64,000 bases of DNA from Sphingomonas quercus. GTDB taxonomy: Bacteria; Pseudomonadota; Alphaproteobacteria; Sphingomonadales; Sphingomonadaceae. This document shows, piece after piece, positions 21,603 to 30,956 of the stretch. The notes beneath the pieces were generated by a model that was not told where the DNA came from, made no database searches, and was given only the letters and a program-made list of their open reading frames with translations. The translations under genes and the position numbers were made by a program. Location of the stretch: NCBI RefSeq assembly GCF_018863195.1, contig NZ_JAHKRT010000003.1, positions 1-64,000 of the forward strand, given 5' to 3'. The stretch's first letter is position 1; each line of letters begins with the position of its first letter.

Positions 21603-24056
21603 CTAGTTCTGGTTCGCGGCGAGGCCGCCCTTCACCGGCGCCATGGCGAGCACGTCGCGGGCGGCTTCGGCAAGTTGCTGGACCGAGAAGGGCTTGGGGA
21701 GGAAGTGGACGCGGTCGAGGTCGATCGACTTGCGCAGCTGCTCCTCGGCATAGCCCGACATGAACAGGATCGGCAGGTCCGGCATCAGCCGGCGGGCGTG
21801 CCCGGCCAGCGTCGGGCCGTCCATGCTCGGCATCATCACGTCGGAGATGAGCAGGTCGATCGGGTCGGCATTGGCCTCGAGCATCTCCAGCGCATCCTCG
21901 CCGTTCGCCGCCGTGCGCACGCGATAGCCCTGGCGGACCAGCGCGCGCTCGGCGACGGCGCGGACCATGTCCTCATCCTCGACGAGGAGGATGTTGCCGG
22001 TGCCCCACAGCTCGGTCGGGCGCTCGCGCACCGGCGCGGCGTCGCCCTCGCTCTCGCCGGTCTTGGCGCTGCGATGGACCGGCAGATACATGACGAACCG
22101 CGCCCCGCCCTCCTCGGGCGATTCGGCGAAGATGAAGCCGCCCGACTGCTTGACGATGCCGTAGACGGTGGACAGGCCGAGGCCGGTGCCCTTGCCGACC
22201 TCCTTGGTGGTGAAGAAAGGCTCGAAGATGTTGCCGATGATGCTGGCCGGGATGCCGTGGCCGGTGTCCGTCACGGACAGCGCGGTATAGTCGCCGATCG
22301 GCATCATCTCATGCCCCATGCGGCGGACTTCGTCGGCCGAGACGGCATAGGTCTGGATGGTCAGCGCGCCGCCATCGGGCATGGCATCGCGGGCGTTGAC
22401 GGCGAGGTTGACGATCACCTGCTCGATCTGGCCGGGATCGGCACGCACCGCGCCGAGATTGCGGCCGTGCTTGGTGACCAGCGTCATCCGTTCGCCGAGC
22501 AGGCGCTTGAGCAGGTTGGAGACTTCCGCGACGACATCGGACAATTGCAGCACCTGCGGGCGCAGCGTCTGCTGACGCGAGAAGGCGAGCAGCTGGCGGG
22601 TCAGGCCGGCGGCGCGATTCGAATTATGCTTGATCTGCTGGATGTCGTCATAATCGCTGTCGCCCGGCGCGTGGCGCATCAGCATCAGGTCGCAATAGCC
22701 GATGATCGCGGTCAGGATGTTGTTGAAATCATGCGCGACGCCGCCGGCGAGCTGGCCGACCGCCTGCATCTTGGTGGCCTGCGCGACCTGCCGCTTCAGG
22801 CGCGATTCCTCGCTATTGTCCTTGAGGCTGAGCAGGATCGCGGCATCGTCGCCGAGGCCGCGCGCCGGCGCGATGGTCAGCGCCACCGGCTCCTCGGCGC
22901 GACGCTTGAGGCGGACGGCGACGTCGCCGGGCACCGACTGGCCCATGGCGAAGCGGCGCACGGCGTCCGCCACCACCGCCTTGTCGTCCTTCACCACCAG
23001 GTCGCTGGGATAGACCGGCGCCTCTTCAGGGCCGAGGCCGGCGGCCTTGCGGAAGGCGGCGTTGAGGAACAGGAAGCGCCCGTCGCGATCGGCCAGCGCC
23101 AGCCCGAGCGGCAGGATGCCGAGCAGGCTTTCCGGATTGGCGCTGTTATTGCTGCTGCTGGCGACCACCTGCACCGGCGGCTTTTCGTCGAGCATCAGGA
23201 ACAGGCTGGCGCCGGCGCCATCATCCCCCGGCAGTGACATGCGGATGAAGCGCAATGGCGGGCCGGCCGGCTCGGCGGCGAGATGGACCTGATCCTCGCC
23301 GCGGGTGGCGAAGAGCTGGGAAAATTCCAGCCCCTCCGGCCGCATGCTGGGCCCGCCGAGCGCGCGCGTCGCGAACAGCGTGTTGCAGGCGAGCAGCCGG
23401 CCGTCGGCATCGACCACCGCGGCCATCGCCCCGCCCTCGCCCAGGCCGACGCCGTAGCGCCCCTGGACGATCGCCCGCGCCTCGCCCACCACGTCCAGCG
23501 AGCGGGCATGGGCGAAGCGCCAGATGAGGTGATCGTCGCGCCGGCCGGCGCGGGTGACGCGGACGTCGAACAGGCCGTTGGGCCCGGCCAGGCCGATCAG
23601 CCGCGCCTCGCCGTCGCGCCAGGCGGAAAGGCCCGCCGCGGCCAGCGCCGCGCCGCCGCCGTCCGGCAGCGACAGGCGCGGCGGCGGTACTAGCCCGCCG
23701 AACCAGTGGCCGAAGCTGCCCGAGGCGCAGACCAGCGCATCCTGCTGATTGGTGATCGCCACCGCCTCGCCCTCGTTATCGGCGATGGCGCGGAACAGCG
23801 CCCAGTCCGGATCCGACACATCGCGGACACGGCGGACCTGGAGATGCTCGACGACCAGAGCGACCACGGCCAGGGCGAGGAAGGCCGCGACGAAGCCCGC
23901 CGCGACCATCTGCTCGCCGAACAGCCAGAGAATGAAGGCAGCCGAGGCAAGTCCCGAGGCGACCACGCCGAAGACAGCGAATCGCAGCACCCGCCGCGAG
24001 CGGGTAGGCTCAGGTACGAAGGACGGAAATGGCGACGCCGGCATTATGCGGGACAT
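21603..24056 (-). CDS. cckA: Hybrid histidine kinase CckA
   Basis: The protein of about 817 residues has two N-terminal membrane helices (about residues 20-70), PAS-like sensory regions, a HisKA domain with the phospho-acceptor in GGVAHDFNNILTAI, an HATPase domain (NLAVNARDAMPDGG, DTGHGIP, GTGLGLSTVYG), and a C-terminal receiver with Asp in LLISDVMMPSMDG. This is the domain order of CckA, which phosphorylates ChpT and so controls CtrA and the cell cycle in Alphaproteobacteria; in sphingomonads it mainly affects motility and stress. Location after dapA-smpB-DUF2062 matches the order in this group. ATG 24056 is preferred; a TTG at 24083 and an ATG at 24044 are alternatives. Confidence 0.92.
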   Translation of the reverse strand: MSRIMPASPFPSFVPEPTRSRRVLRFAVFGVVASGLASAAFILWLFGEQMVAAGFVAAFLALAVVALVVEHLQVRRVRDVSDPDWALFRAIADNEGEAVAITNQQDALVCASGSFGHWFGGLVPPPRLSLPDGGGAALAAAGLSAWRDGEARLIGLAGPNGLFDVRVTRAGRRDDHLIWRFAHARSLDVVGEARAIVQGRYGVGLGEGGAMAAVVDADGRLLACNTLFATRALGGPSMRPEGLEFSQLFATRGEDQVHLAAEPAGPPLRFIRMSLPGDDGAGASLFLMLDEKPPVQVVASSSNNSANPESLLGILPLGLALADRDGRFLFLNAAFRKAAGLGPEEAPVYPSDLVVKDDKAVVADAVRRFAMGQSVPGDVAVRLKRRAEEPVALTIAPARGLGDDAAILLSLKDNSEESRLKRQVAQATKMQAVGQLAGGVAHDFNNILTAIIGYCDLMLMRHAPGDSDYDDIQQIKHNSNRAAGLTRQLLAFSRQQTLRPQVLQLSDVVAEVSNLLKRLLGERMTLVTKHGRNLGAVRADPGQIEQVIVNLAVNARDAMPDGGALTIQTYAVSADEVRRMGHEMMPIGDYTALSVTDTGHGIPASIIGNIFEPFFTTKEVGKGTGLGLSTVYGIVKQSGGFIFAESPEEGGARFVMYLPVHRSAKTGESEGDAAPVRERPTELWGTGNILLVEDEDMVRAVAERALVRQGYRVRTAANGEDALEMLEANADPIDLLISDVMMPSMDGPTLAGHARRLMPDLPILFMSGYAEEQLRKSIDLDRVHFLPKPFSVQQLAEAARDVLAMAPVKGGLAANQN

Positions 24057-24143
24057 CTCGGCTTCGTGCCGCAACTCCGTCAAGCAGTTCTGCGGTGAAT
24101 GTGGTTAACCCCGTCGAAACGGGGCGATACGTCCCAATTCGGA

Positions 24144-24707
24144 TCAGCCTCTGCCGCCATTGCTGCGATGGCCCCATTTGCGGGCCGTCCACAGCCGCCA
24201 CAACAGCGCGCTGAGGCCGTAGCCGATCAGGCCGAGGGCGAGCGAAATCAGCAGCAGGCCGGTGAGCAGCGCAGGCGCCGCTTCCGACAATAGCCAGCGG
24301 CCATAGGCCGACAGCGGCGCGTGGCCGGCATAGAGCGCCCATACCGCCGCCATCGTCGCGTTCGAGCCGAGCAGCCAGTTGCCCACCCCCAGCGAGGTGG
24401 CGAGGATGAACGGCGTGGTGCCGGGATTGGACAGGAACGTCATTCCCGCCGCGATCGGGATGTTGCCGCGCACCGGAATGCAGGCGAGCGCCGCCCCGAC
24501 GATCTGCAGCCCGGGGATCATGACGAAGATGCCGACCACCGTGCCGAGGGCGACGCCGCGCGGCACCGAGCGGCGGGTGAAGCGCCACAGCTCCGGACGG
24601 AGGACGAGATGGGCGACCGGACCGATCAGGCGGCTCTGCTCGAAGCTCTCGCGAGTGGGCATGTGCCGGCTGAACCAGCGGGCGAGCCGGCCGAGGCGCT
24701 CGCTCAT
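24144..24707 (-). CDS. DUF2062 domain membrane protein
   Basis: The 187-residue protein begins with a cytoplasmic basic segment and has about three hydrophobic helices, including the family hallmark [20 protein letters not shown] followed by [18 protein letters not shown]. Function of DUF2062 is unknown. Its start overlaps the smpB stop by 4 bases, so translation is coupled. It ends 87 bases before cckA. Confidence 0.88.
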   Translation of the reverse strand: MSERLGRLARWFSRHMPTRESFEQSRLIGPVAHLVLRPELWRFTRRSVPRGVALGTVVGIFVMIPGLQIVGAALACIPVRGNIPIAAGMTFLSNPGTTPFILATSLGVGNWLLGSNATMAAVWALYAGHAPLSAYGRWLLSEAAPALLTGLLLISLALGLIGYGLSALLWRLWTARKWGHRSNGGRG

Positions 24708-25186
24708 CCGCGATCGCGAAGCAGGCGGGCCTGCTCGCGCTTCCAGTCCCGCTCGCGCTCGGTGTCGCGCTTGTCGTGGAGCTTCTTGCCCTTGGCCAGC
24801 GCCAGCTCGACCTTGGCACGGCCACGCGCGTTGAAATAGACCGACAACGGGATCAGCGTCATCCCCTCGCGCGAGACGGCGATGTGCAGCTTGTTGATCT
24901 CGCGCTCGTGCAGCAGCAGCCGGCGCGGGCGCTTGGGCTCGTGGTTGAAGCGGTTGCCGTGACTGAATTCGGGAATGTTGGCGTTGATCAGGTTGACCAC
25001 GCCATCCTTCACCTCGGCATAGCTTTCGGCGATAGAACCTTCACCGAAACGGAGCGATTTCACCTCCGTGCCGGTGAGCGCGATGCCGGCCTCGAAGAAT
25101 TGCTCGAGGAAATATTCGTGCCGGGCGCGCCGATTCTCGGCGACCACCTTCTTCTTGTCGAACTCGACCGGACGCGGACGGGCCAT
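24704..25186 (-). CDS. smpB: SsrA-binding protein SmpB
   Basis: The 160-residue protein binds tmRNA and brings it to stalled ribosomes. The sequence shows the start of the beta barrel ([20 protein letters not shown]), GTEVKSLR, the RNA-contact motif [10 protein letters not shown], and a basic C-terminal tail ([17 protein letters not shown]) that enters the mRNA channel. It lies 4 bases after dapA and overlaps the DUF2062 gene, a conserved arrangement. The tmRNA gene is not in this window. Confidence 0.97.
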   Translation of the reverse strand: MARPRPVEFDKKKVVAENRRARHEYFLEQFFEAGIALTGTEVKSLRFGEGSIAESYAEVKDGVVNLINANIPEFSHGNRFNHEPKRPRRLLLHEREINKLHIAVSREGMTLIPLSVYFNARGRAKVELALAKGKKLHDKRDTERERDWKREQARLLRDRG

Positions 25187-25190
25187 CAGC

Positions 25191-26066
25191 TCAGATCAGG
25201 CCCGCATGCGCCAGCGCCTCGTCCACCGCCTTGCGGCTGGCAGCGGACGGCCAGGTCATCGGCAGGCGCAGATCGGTGGGGAAGCCGGGGCGGGTCACGG
25301 AAAGCGCATATTTGGTCGGCCCGGGTGAAGCATCGCTGAACAGCGCCGCGTGCAGCGGGTAGAGCCGGTCCTGCAACGCCAGCGCCTCCGACCAGCGGCC
25401 GTCGAGGCAGGCCGCCTGGAACGCGGCGCAAAGACCCGGGGCGACATTGGCGGTGACCGAGATGCAGCCCACCCCGCCCATCGCCATGAAGCCGAGGGCC
25501 ATGTCGTCATTGCCGGACAGCTGGCAGAAGTCGGTGCCGCAGGCGAGCCGCTGGGCGCTCGCCCGGGCGGGCACGCCGCTTGCGTCCTTGACGCCGACGA
25601 TGGTCGGCAGCTCGGCCAGCCGGCCCATCGTCTCGACGCTGATGTCGGTGACGGTGCGCGCCGGCACGTTGTAGATCACGATCGGCAGGTCGCACTGCTC
25701 GGCCAGAAAGGTGAAATGGGCGACCAGCCCGTCCTGATTGGGGCGGTTGTAATAAGGCAGCACGACCAGCGCCGCGTCCGCACCCGCCGCCTGGGCGTGG
25801 CGCATATGCTGGAGCGCGACCATCGTGTCGTTGGAGCCGCAGCCGGCGATCACCGGCACGCGCCCCGCCGCCTGCTCGACGCAGACCGAGACGACGCGGT
25901 GATGCTCCTCGATCGACATGGTGGCGCTTTCGCCGGTGGTGCCGCAGGGCACCAGCCCGGTCGAGCCCTCGGCGATCTGCCAGTCGATGAAAGCGCGGAA
26001 CGCCGCCTCGTCCACCATGCCGTCACGGAACGGCGTGACCAGCGCCGGAATGGAACCGCGAAACAT
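25191..26066 (-). CDS. dapA: 4-hydroxy-tetrahydrodipicolinate synthase
   Basis: The 291-residue aldolase condenses pyruvate with aspartate semialdehyde in lysine and meso-diaminopimelate synthesis. It has [12 protein letters not shown], the YYNRPNQ loop, Tyr132 in IYNVPART, and Schiff-base Lys160 in VGVKDASG. The ATG at 26066 gives [13 protein letters not shown], the normal N-terminus; a longer frame would add 50 non-conserved residues. It heads the minus-strand run and is divergent from slt, with 82 bases between. Confidence 0.97.
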   Translation of the reverse strand: MFRGSIPALVTPFRDGMVDEAAFRAFIDWQIAEGSTGLVPCGTTGESATMSIEEHHRVVSVCVEQAAGRVPVIAGCGSNDTMVALQHMRHAQAAGADAALVVLPYYNRPNQDGLVAHFTFLAEQCDLPIVIYNVPARTVTDISVETMGRLAELPTIVGVKDASGVPARASAQRLACGTDFCQLSGNDDMALGFMAMGGVGCISVTANVAPGLCAAFQAACLDGRWSEALALQDRLYPLHAALFSDASPGPTKYALSVTRPGFPTDLRLPMTWPSAASRKAVDEALAHAGLI

Positions 26067-26148
26067 CTCGACCTTCTCTCCTTCACCCCGCGGACATTCG
26101 CGGGCATAAGGTGTTCGTTCGACGCCTGATAAGGACGCCGTCCGCGTT

Positions 26149-28179
26149 ATGTCCAGTATGCCGAAGAAGCTCGTCCTGCCGGCAGCCCTGATCGCATCGG
26201 TCGCGGCTGCCGCCACCTATCAGACGGATTGGCCGGGCGCCAGCGCGCCTGTCGTCAACGGTCCGTCCGCGCCGCTGGCGCTCAATGCCGCCCCGAGGGC
26301 GGTGGTCAACGATCCCGCGATCGGCATTGCCGTCGGCGAATGGAATCGGCTTAGGCAGAGCGACGCCCTGCCCTTTTCCGATTACGCCGCGTTCCTCATC
26401 GCCCATCCCGGCTGGCCGGGGGAGACGGCGCTGCGCCGCGCCGCCGAAAAGGCGATCCGCGTCGATCAGGAGCAGCCGGCGCAGGTCATCGCGCTCTTCC
26501 AGCGAATGCCGCCGTTGAGCGGCGTCGGCCACGCCCGTTATGCCGACGCGCTGATGGCCACCGGCCGCGCCGAAGAGGCGCGGGGCGAGGCGCGCGCGGC
26601 GTGGACCGGGGGCGGCCTGCCCGCGGAGGAAGAGGCGCGCGTGCAGTCCCGCTACGGGGCGGCCTTCACCGCCGAGGATCAGGACAAGCGCATGGAGCGG
26701 CTGCTCTGGGATCGCGCGGCGGGCGCGGCGAGCCGGCAGCTCGCCTTCGTCTCGGCGGCGCGCCAGCCGCTCTATGCCGCGCGCCTCGCCATGCAGATGC
26801 GCAGCCCGCAGGCGGATTCGCTGGCCGAGGCGCTGCGCCCGGCGGCGGATCGCGATCCCGGCTTCGAGCTCGATCGCGCGATGTGGCTGCGCGACACGGC
26901 GCGCTCGCCCGAGGCGCGCGCCTATCTCGCGCGCAGCGGCGTCGTCTATGACGGCCTGCCCTTCGATCCCGAGAAATGGCTGGAGGGAATGCTGACGATC
27001 GCCCGGGGCGCCGCCGCCGACAGCCAATGGTCGCTGGCCTATGGCATCGCGGCACGGCTCGATGCGGCGTTCCCGGCCGGCACCAATGTCCGCGAGCGCA
27101 CGGCCGGCGAACGCGACGACTATACCAGCCTCGCCTGGCTGGGCGGCTATACCGCCTTCAAGCGGCTGGCGCGGCCGGCCGACGCGATGGGGATGTTCGC
27201 GCGCTATGCGGCTGCCTCGCGGACGCCGCAGAGCCAGTCCAAGGGCCAATATTGGGCGGGACGCGCCGCCGCCGCGGCCGGGCAGCAGCCGGAGGCGACG
27301 AGCTGGCTGACGCAGGCGGCGAGCCATTATGACCAGTTCTACGGCCAGCTCGCCAGTGAGCGGCTCGGCAAGCCGCTCCCGCTCCCGTCGCCGCCGTCGG
27401 TGATGGCGGTGACCCCCACGGCGCAGGCGGCGTTCGACGCCAATGAGCTGGTCCGCGCGGTGCGCTGGCTCGGGCAAAACGGCCGGTGGCAGGATCAGAC
27501 CCAGTTCGTCCGCGCTATCGCCGCCAGCCTCAAGGACGAGGGCGACCATCTGCTGGCGACGCGCCTCGCGGTCGAACTGGCGCGGCCGGACCTGGGAGTG
27601 ATGGTCGCCCGCGCCGCACGGCTGGACGGATCGACCGATTATGCGCGCTCCGGCTTTCCGGAGGTGAAGCTGCCCGCATCGCTTTCCTATCAGTGGGTGA
27701 TGGTCCATTCGATCGCGCGGCAGGAAAGCCAGTTCGACCGCGAGGCGATCTCGGTGGCCGGCGCGCGCGGGCTGATGCAGCTGATGACGCCGACCGCGCG
27801 GCAGACCGCGAGCAAGGCCGGCATTCCCTTCGATGCCGGCCGGCTGACCAGCGACCCGGCCTATAACATGGCGCTCGGCTCGGCCTATTTCGCGGAGCTG
27901 CTCGATCGCTTCGGCGGCAATCATGTGCTGGCGGTGGCGGCCTATAATGCCGGGCCTGGCAATGTCGCCAAGTTCATCCGGGCCAATGGCGACCCGCGCG
28001 ATCCGGGCGTCGACGTGGTCGACTGGATCGAGGCCATCCCGTTCACCGAGACGCGCGGCTATGTGCAGCGCGTACTCGAAAATGCCGTGGTCTACGACCT
28101 GATGAACCCCGACAAGGCGCGCATGCGGGTCTCGGCGAACCGGCTGTCGGCTTATCTGGGCAAGACCAGCGCGGGGTGA
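26149..28179 (+). CDS. slt: Soluble lytic murein transglycosylase
   Basis: The 676-residue protein has an N-terminal hydrophobic signal segment, a long alpha-helical superhelix (about residues 60-490) and a C-terminal lysozyme-like SLT domain. The catalytic Glu is in SIARQESQFDREAIS, followed by GARGLMQLMPT-type sequence (GLMQLMTPTA) and VAAYNAGPGNV. It cleaves peptidoglycan to 1,6-anhydro-muropeptides in the periplasm. It is transcribed alone, divergent from dapA; both act around cell-wall material. Confidence 0.94.
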   Translation: MSSMPKKLVLPAALIASVAAAATYQTDWPGASAPVVNGPSAPLALNAAPRAVVNDPAIGIAVGEWNRLRQSDALPFSDYAAFLIAHPGWPGETALRRAAEKAIRVDQEQPAQVIALFQRMPPLSGVGHARYADALMATGRAEEARGEARAAWTGGGLPAEEEARVQSRYGAAFTAEDQDKRMERLLWDRAAGAASRQLAFVSAARQPLYAARLAMQMRSPQADSLAEALRPAADRDPGFELDRAMWLRDTARSPEARAYLARSGVVYDGLPFDPEKWLEGMLTIARGAAADSQWSLAYGIAARLDAAFPAGTNVRERTAGERDDYTSLAWLGGYTAFKRLARPADAMGMFARYAAASRTPQSQSKGQYWAGRAAAAAGQQPEATSWLTQAASHYDQFYGQLASERLGKPLPLPSPPSVMAVTPTAQAAFDANELVRAVRWLGQNGRWQDQTQFVRAIAASLKDEGDHLLATRLAVELARPDLGVMVARAARLDGSTDYARSGFPEVKLPASLSYQWVMVHSIARQESQFDREAISVAGARGLMQLMTPTARQTASKAGIPFDAGRLTSDPAYNMALGSAYFAELLDRFGGNHVLAVAAYNAGPGNVAKFIRANGDPRDPGVDVVDWIEAIPFTETRGYVQRVLENAVVYDLMNPDKARMRVSANRLSAYLGKTSAG

Positions 28180-28224
28180 CCGCTCGCGCCGACAGGCGAT
28201 GCTGCCGCTATCGTCCGCGCGCTT

Positions 28225-28262
28225 GTGGAGGCATGGACCCCGGATCAAGTCCACGGTGACGG
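28225..28262. repeat. Dispersed extragenic repeat fragment
   Basis: The gap between slt and greB contains GACCCCGGATCAAGTCCACG followed by GTGACGG. Elements of the form CCCGGATCAAG..CCGGG..TGACG are common between genes in sphingomonads. Only one imperfect copy is seen here, so the assignment is by resemblance. The remainder of 28180-28329 shows no gene. Confidence 0.35.
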
Positions 28263-28329
28263 TATCGGGTGGAGCGGCGTTTGGCGGGGCGGAGTGGCCG
28301 TTGCCGGACGCCCCGGCTAGAAGGCCCGG

Positions 28330-28809
28330 ATGGACCGCCCCAATTACATCACGCCCGCCGGCTTCGCGGCGCTGCGCGCCCGCTACGAGACGCTGTTCGC
28401 CGTGGAGCGGCCGAAGCTGGTCGAGACGATCAGCTGGGCGGCAGGCAATGGCGATCGATCCGAGAATGGCGATTACATCTATGGCCGCAAGAAATTGCGC
28501 GAGATCGACCGCGAGCTGGGCTGGCTGTCCAAGCGGATGAAGGCGGCCAAGGTCGTCGATCCTGCCCAGCAGGAGGATCGGAGCCGCGCATGGTTCGGTG
28601 CCACCGTGACCATCGCGGACGATGACGACAAGGAGCGCACCGTCACCCTCGTCGGCGAGGACGAGGCCGATGCCTCCGCCGGGCGGATCAGCTGGCGTTC
28701 GCCGCTGGCGCGGGCGTTGCGAGGGGCCGCGCTAGGCGACCTGCGCAGCGTCGTGCTGCCGGCCGGGACCAAGGATTATGAAGTGGTCGCGATCCGCTAT
28801 CCGGACTGA
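28330..28809 (+). CDS. greB: Transcription elongation factor GreB
   Basis: The 159-residue protein rescues backtracked RNA polymerase by stimulating transcript cleavage. The N-terminal coiled coil carries the acidic tip, followed by AAGNGDRSENGDYIYGRKKL, the Gre signature. The C-terminal FKBP-like domain follows (TVTLVGEDEAD..GRISWRSPLARAL). The basic RRKK-type segment and REIDRELGWLSKRM helix fit GreB rather than GreA. It stands alone on the plus strand. Confidence 0.92.
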   Translation: MDRPNYITPAGFAALRARYETLFAVERPKLVETISWAAGNGDRSENGDYIYGRKKLREIDRELGWLSKRMKAAKVVDPAQQEDRSRAWFGATVTIADDDDKERTVTLVGEDEADASAGRISWRSPLARALRGAALGDLRSVVLPAGTKDYEVVAIRYPD

Positions 28810-28877
28810 GTGACAAGGCAGTTTCGCCTGTCATGGAAATGCGGCAGGTTGGCGCATCGCAAAAAGAGGAGAGGTCC

Positions 28878-29627
28878 ATGCGCCGGAGTCTGATCGCCCT
28901 ATTGATGTTGACCGCCACCGCCAGCGCTGCCCCCGCGCTGGCGCAGGCGCCGGCCAACGTCACCACCGCCCTCGCCGCGCCGTCCCGCGCCAAGGACGCG
29001 ACCGAGGACGCGCGCCGGCATCCCGCCGAAATCCTCACTTTCGCCGAGGTCAAGCAGGGCCAGACCGTCGCCGATCTGGTGCCGGGCGGCGGCTATTGGA
29101 CGCGCATCTTCTCGGGCGCGGTCGGGCCGCGCGGCCATGTCTATTCGGTGTGGCCGGACACGATGGCCGGCGCCGGCAAGCCCGGCGAGGCGCGGGTCAA
29201 GGCGCTCGGCGAGGAGAAGATGGCCAATAACGAGCAGCTCGTGGTGCCGTTCGGGGCCTTCGCGCTGCCGAAGCCGGCCGACGTCATCTTCACCTCGCAA
29301 AACATTCACGATTTCCCGAACCCGGGCTTCGGCAGCCTCGATCTGACGGCGTTCGGCAAGCAGGTGCTGGCGGCGCTGAAGCCCGGCGGCCGCTTCATCG
29401 TCATCGACCATGCCGGCGCCCCCGGTACCGGCCAGACCCAGACCGGCACGCTCCACCGCATCGAGGCGGCGCATGTCCGCCAGGCGCTGGAGACGGCGGG
29501 CTTCCGCTATGCCGGCGCCAGCAACGCGCTCGCCAATGCCGAGGACGACCATACGCTGCGCGTGTTCGACCCGGTGCTGCGCGGGCATACCGACCAGTTC
29601 GTGATGGCCTTCGTCAAGCCGCGGTGA
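28878..29627 (+). CDS. Exported class I methyltransferase-like protein
   Basis: The 249-residue protein starts with a signal peptide ending APALAQA and then a Rossmann-like domain resembling predicted SAM methyltransferases (COG4798 type). A glycine-rich loop appears in VADLVPGGGYWTRIFSGAVG, an Asn/Asp segment in IFTSQNIHDF, and GGRFIVIDHAG later. A methyltransferase with a signal peptide is odd because SAM is cytoplasmic, so a non-catalytic or uncommon periplasmic role is possible. GAGGAGAG precedes the ATG at 28878; a longer start at 28833 lacks such a site. Confidence 0.8.
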   Translation: MRRSLIALLMLTATASAAPALAQAPANVTTALAAPSRAKDATEDARRHPAEILTFAEVKQGQTVADLVPGGGYWTRIFSGAVGPRGHVYSVWPDTMAGAGKPGEARVKALGEEKMANNEQLVVPFGAFALPKPADVIFTSQNIHDFPNPGFGSLDLTAFGKQVLAALKPGGRFIVIDHAGAPGTGQTQTGTLHRIEAAHVRQALETAGFRYAGASNALANAEDDHTLRVFDPVLRGHTDQFVMAFVKPR

Positions 29628-29651
29628 GCTGACCGCTTCCCGTGCCACGGC

Positions 29652-29734
29652 CATGCCGGACCCGGCCCAGCCAGCCATCCACGAGCCTCTGCGCTCACGG
29701 AGAGTTGGCTGGACCGGGTTGCGGGCCGTCACGG
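29652..29734. repeat. Long imperfect inverted repeat in the gap before the HNH gene
   Basis: ACCCGGCCCAGCCAGCC (from about 29661) pairs with GGCTGGACCGGGT (about 29708-29720), one mismatch in 13. Further fragments in the same gap (TGCTGGACTGGGGGCAGCATCC, here split by mismatches; GTGAACCCCTCGAACAAG) resemble the dispersed extragenic words seen elsewhere in the window. No gene is visible in 29628-29868. Confidence 0.45.
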
Positions 29735-29868
29735 GGGCGCGTCCGCCGGTCCACTCGTGATGCTGGACTGGGGGCAGCATCCACCCCGCCTCGACCCGAG
29801 GGCGCCGTGACGCGGTGAACCCCTCGAACAAGTCTGTCCTGAGCCTGACGAAGCATGCGCCGTCCCGC

Positions 29869-30192
29869 TCACCGCGTCGGAGCGTGGAAGTCGGGCGGCT
29901 TGCCGGCGATCCAGCGCAGGAACCGGGCGATCGCCGGTAGTGCGCGCAGCGCGTCGAGCGTCGGATAGAGGCGGGCGAGGTCGCGGTTGGGCACGGCGGC
30001 GTGGATCGCCCGATGGCAGATCGGGTGAAGCGGCACCGTGTCGCGGCCGCCCTCCGACCTGGGCACGACGTGATGCCATTCGACGCGCCGGCCGAGCGGG
30101 CGTCGGCAGAGCGCGCAGGCGGACGGCGCCGCCTCGCCCCCGCCCGCCGCCGGCGTCTCACCCCGCCAGCGCACCGCGCGGCGGCCGACCAT
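29869..30192 (-). CDS. HNH endonuclease domain protein
   Basis: The 107-residue protein is essentially one HNH/zinc finger domain: CALCRRP, then WHHVVPRSEGG, then PICHRAIH, giving two Cys, the His-His and the late Cys-His-His metal/catalytic set. Its start overlaps the ppk2 stop (ATGA), so it is co-translated with a polyphosphate kinase, an unexpected partner. Such small HNH proteins are often called hypothetical; DNA cleavage is inferred from the fold only. Confidence 0.8.
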   Translation of the reverse strand: MVGRRAVRWRGETPAAGGGEAAPSACALCRRPLGRRVEWHHVVPRSEGGRDTVPLHPICHRAIHAAVPNRDLARLYPTLDALRALPAIARFLRWIAGKPPDFHAPTR

Positions 30193-30956
30193 CAGCCGAA
30201 TATCGCCTTGCCGAGCCTCTCGACGGCTTCGTCCGGCCTGGGAGGGGTCATGTCGACGCCCTGCTCGAGCGCCTCGGCGATGGCGGTCAGCGCGGCGATG
30301 CGCGCCGCCTTCTTGTCATTGCCGTCGATCACGATCCATGGCAGGTCCGCGCGATCGAACATGTCGTGCATGGCGTCGAGATAATCCGCCCGGCGCGCGC
30401 GGTTGCGGAAATCGTCCGGGCCGATCTTCCAGCGCTTCCACGGATGGTCGAGCCGCTCGCGCAGGCGCTTGTCCTGCACGGCCTGCGTGACGTGCACGAA
30501 CAGCTTGATGAAGGTCGTGCCCTCGGCGAGCTGGGTGCGCTCGAAGGCGTTGATCTCGGCATAGGCGCGGCGCCATTCCGCCTCGCTGGCAAAACCCTCG
30601 ACCCGCTCGACCAGCACGCGGCCATACCAGGTCCGATCGAACACCGAGATTTCACCGTCGGTCGGCAGTCCGGCCCAGAAACGCTGGAGGAAATGCTGCT
30701 CTTTCTCGATGCCGTTGGGCGCGCCGATCGGCCACACCTCGAAGCCGCGCGGGTCCCAGCCGGCAGTCAGCCGCTGGATGATGCCGCCCTTGCCGGCCGC
30801 GTCCCAGCCCTCGATCGCGATCACCGCCCGCTGTTTGTGGACAATGTGGGCGACCTGGATATGGCCGAGGCACTTCTGTATCTGCTTCAGCGCCTCGTCA
30901 TAATCGCCGTTGAAGGGCCGCCCCTCCTCATAGTCGGAGAGGCGGACCGGCTTCAC
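30192..30956 (-). CDS. ppk2: Polyphosphate kinase 2
   Basis: The 254-residue PPK2-family enzyme transfers phosphate between polyphosphate and nucleotides. Walker A is [11 protein letters not shown], Walker B/lid is [18 protein letters not shown], and the conserved HPWKRWKIG segment follows. As a one-domain protein it should phosphorylate nucleoside diphosphates or use polyP to make GTP/ATP; subclass cannot be set by eye. It overlaps aspS by 4 bases upstream and the HNH gene downstream. Confidence 0.94.
   Translation of the reverse strand: MKPVRLSDYEEGRPFNGDYDEALKQIQKCLGHIQVAHIVHKQRAVIAIEGWDAAGKGGIIQRLTAGWDPRGFEVWPIGAPNGIEKEQHFLQRFWAGLPTDGEISVFDRTWYGRVLVERVEGFASEAEWRRAYAEINAFERTQLAEGTTFIKLFVHVTQAVQDKRLRERLDHPWKRWKIGPDDFRNRARRADYLDAMHDMFDRADLPWIVIDGNDKKAARIAALTAIAEALEQGVDMTPPRPDEAVERLGKAIFG

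Noticed and set aside
26083-28254. A 723-codon minus-strand frame opposite slt
   Set aside because: The plus-strand product is a recognisable lytic transglycosylase; the opposite frame is a shadow rich in Arg, Gly and His.
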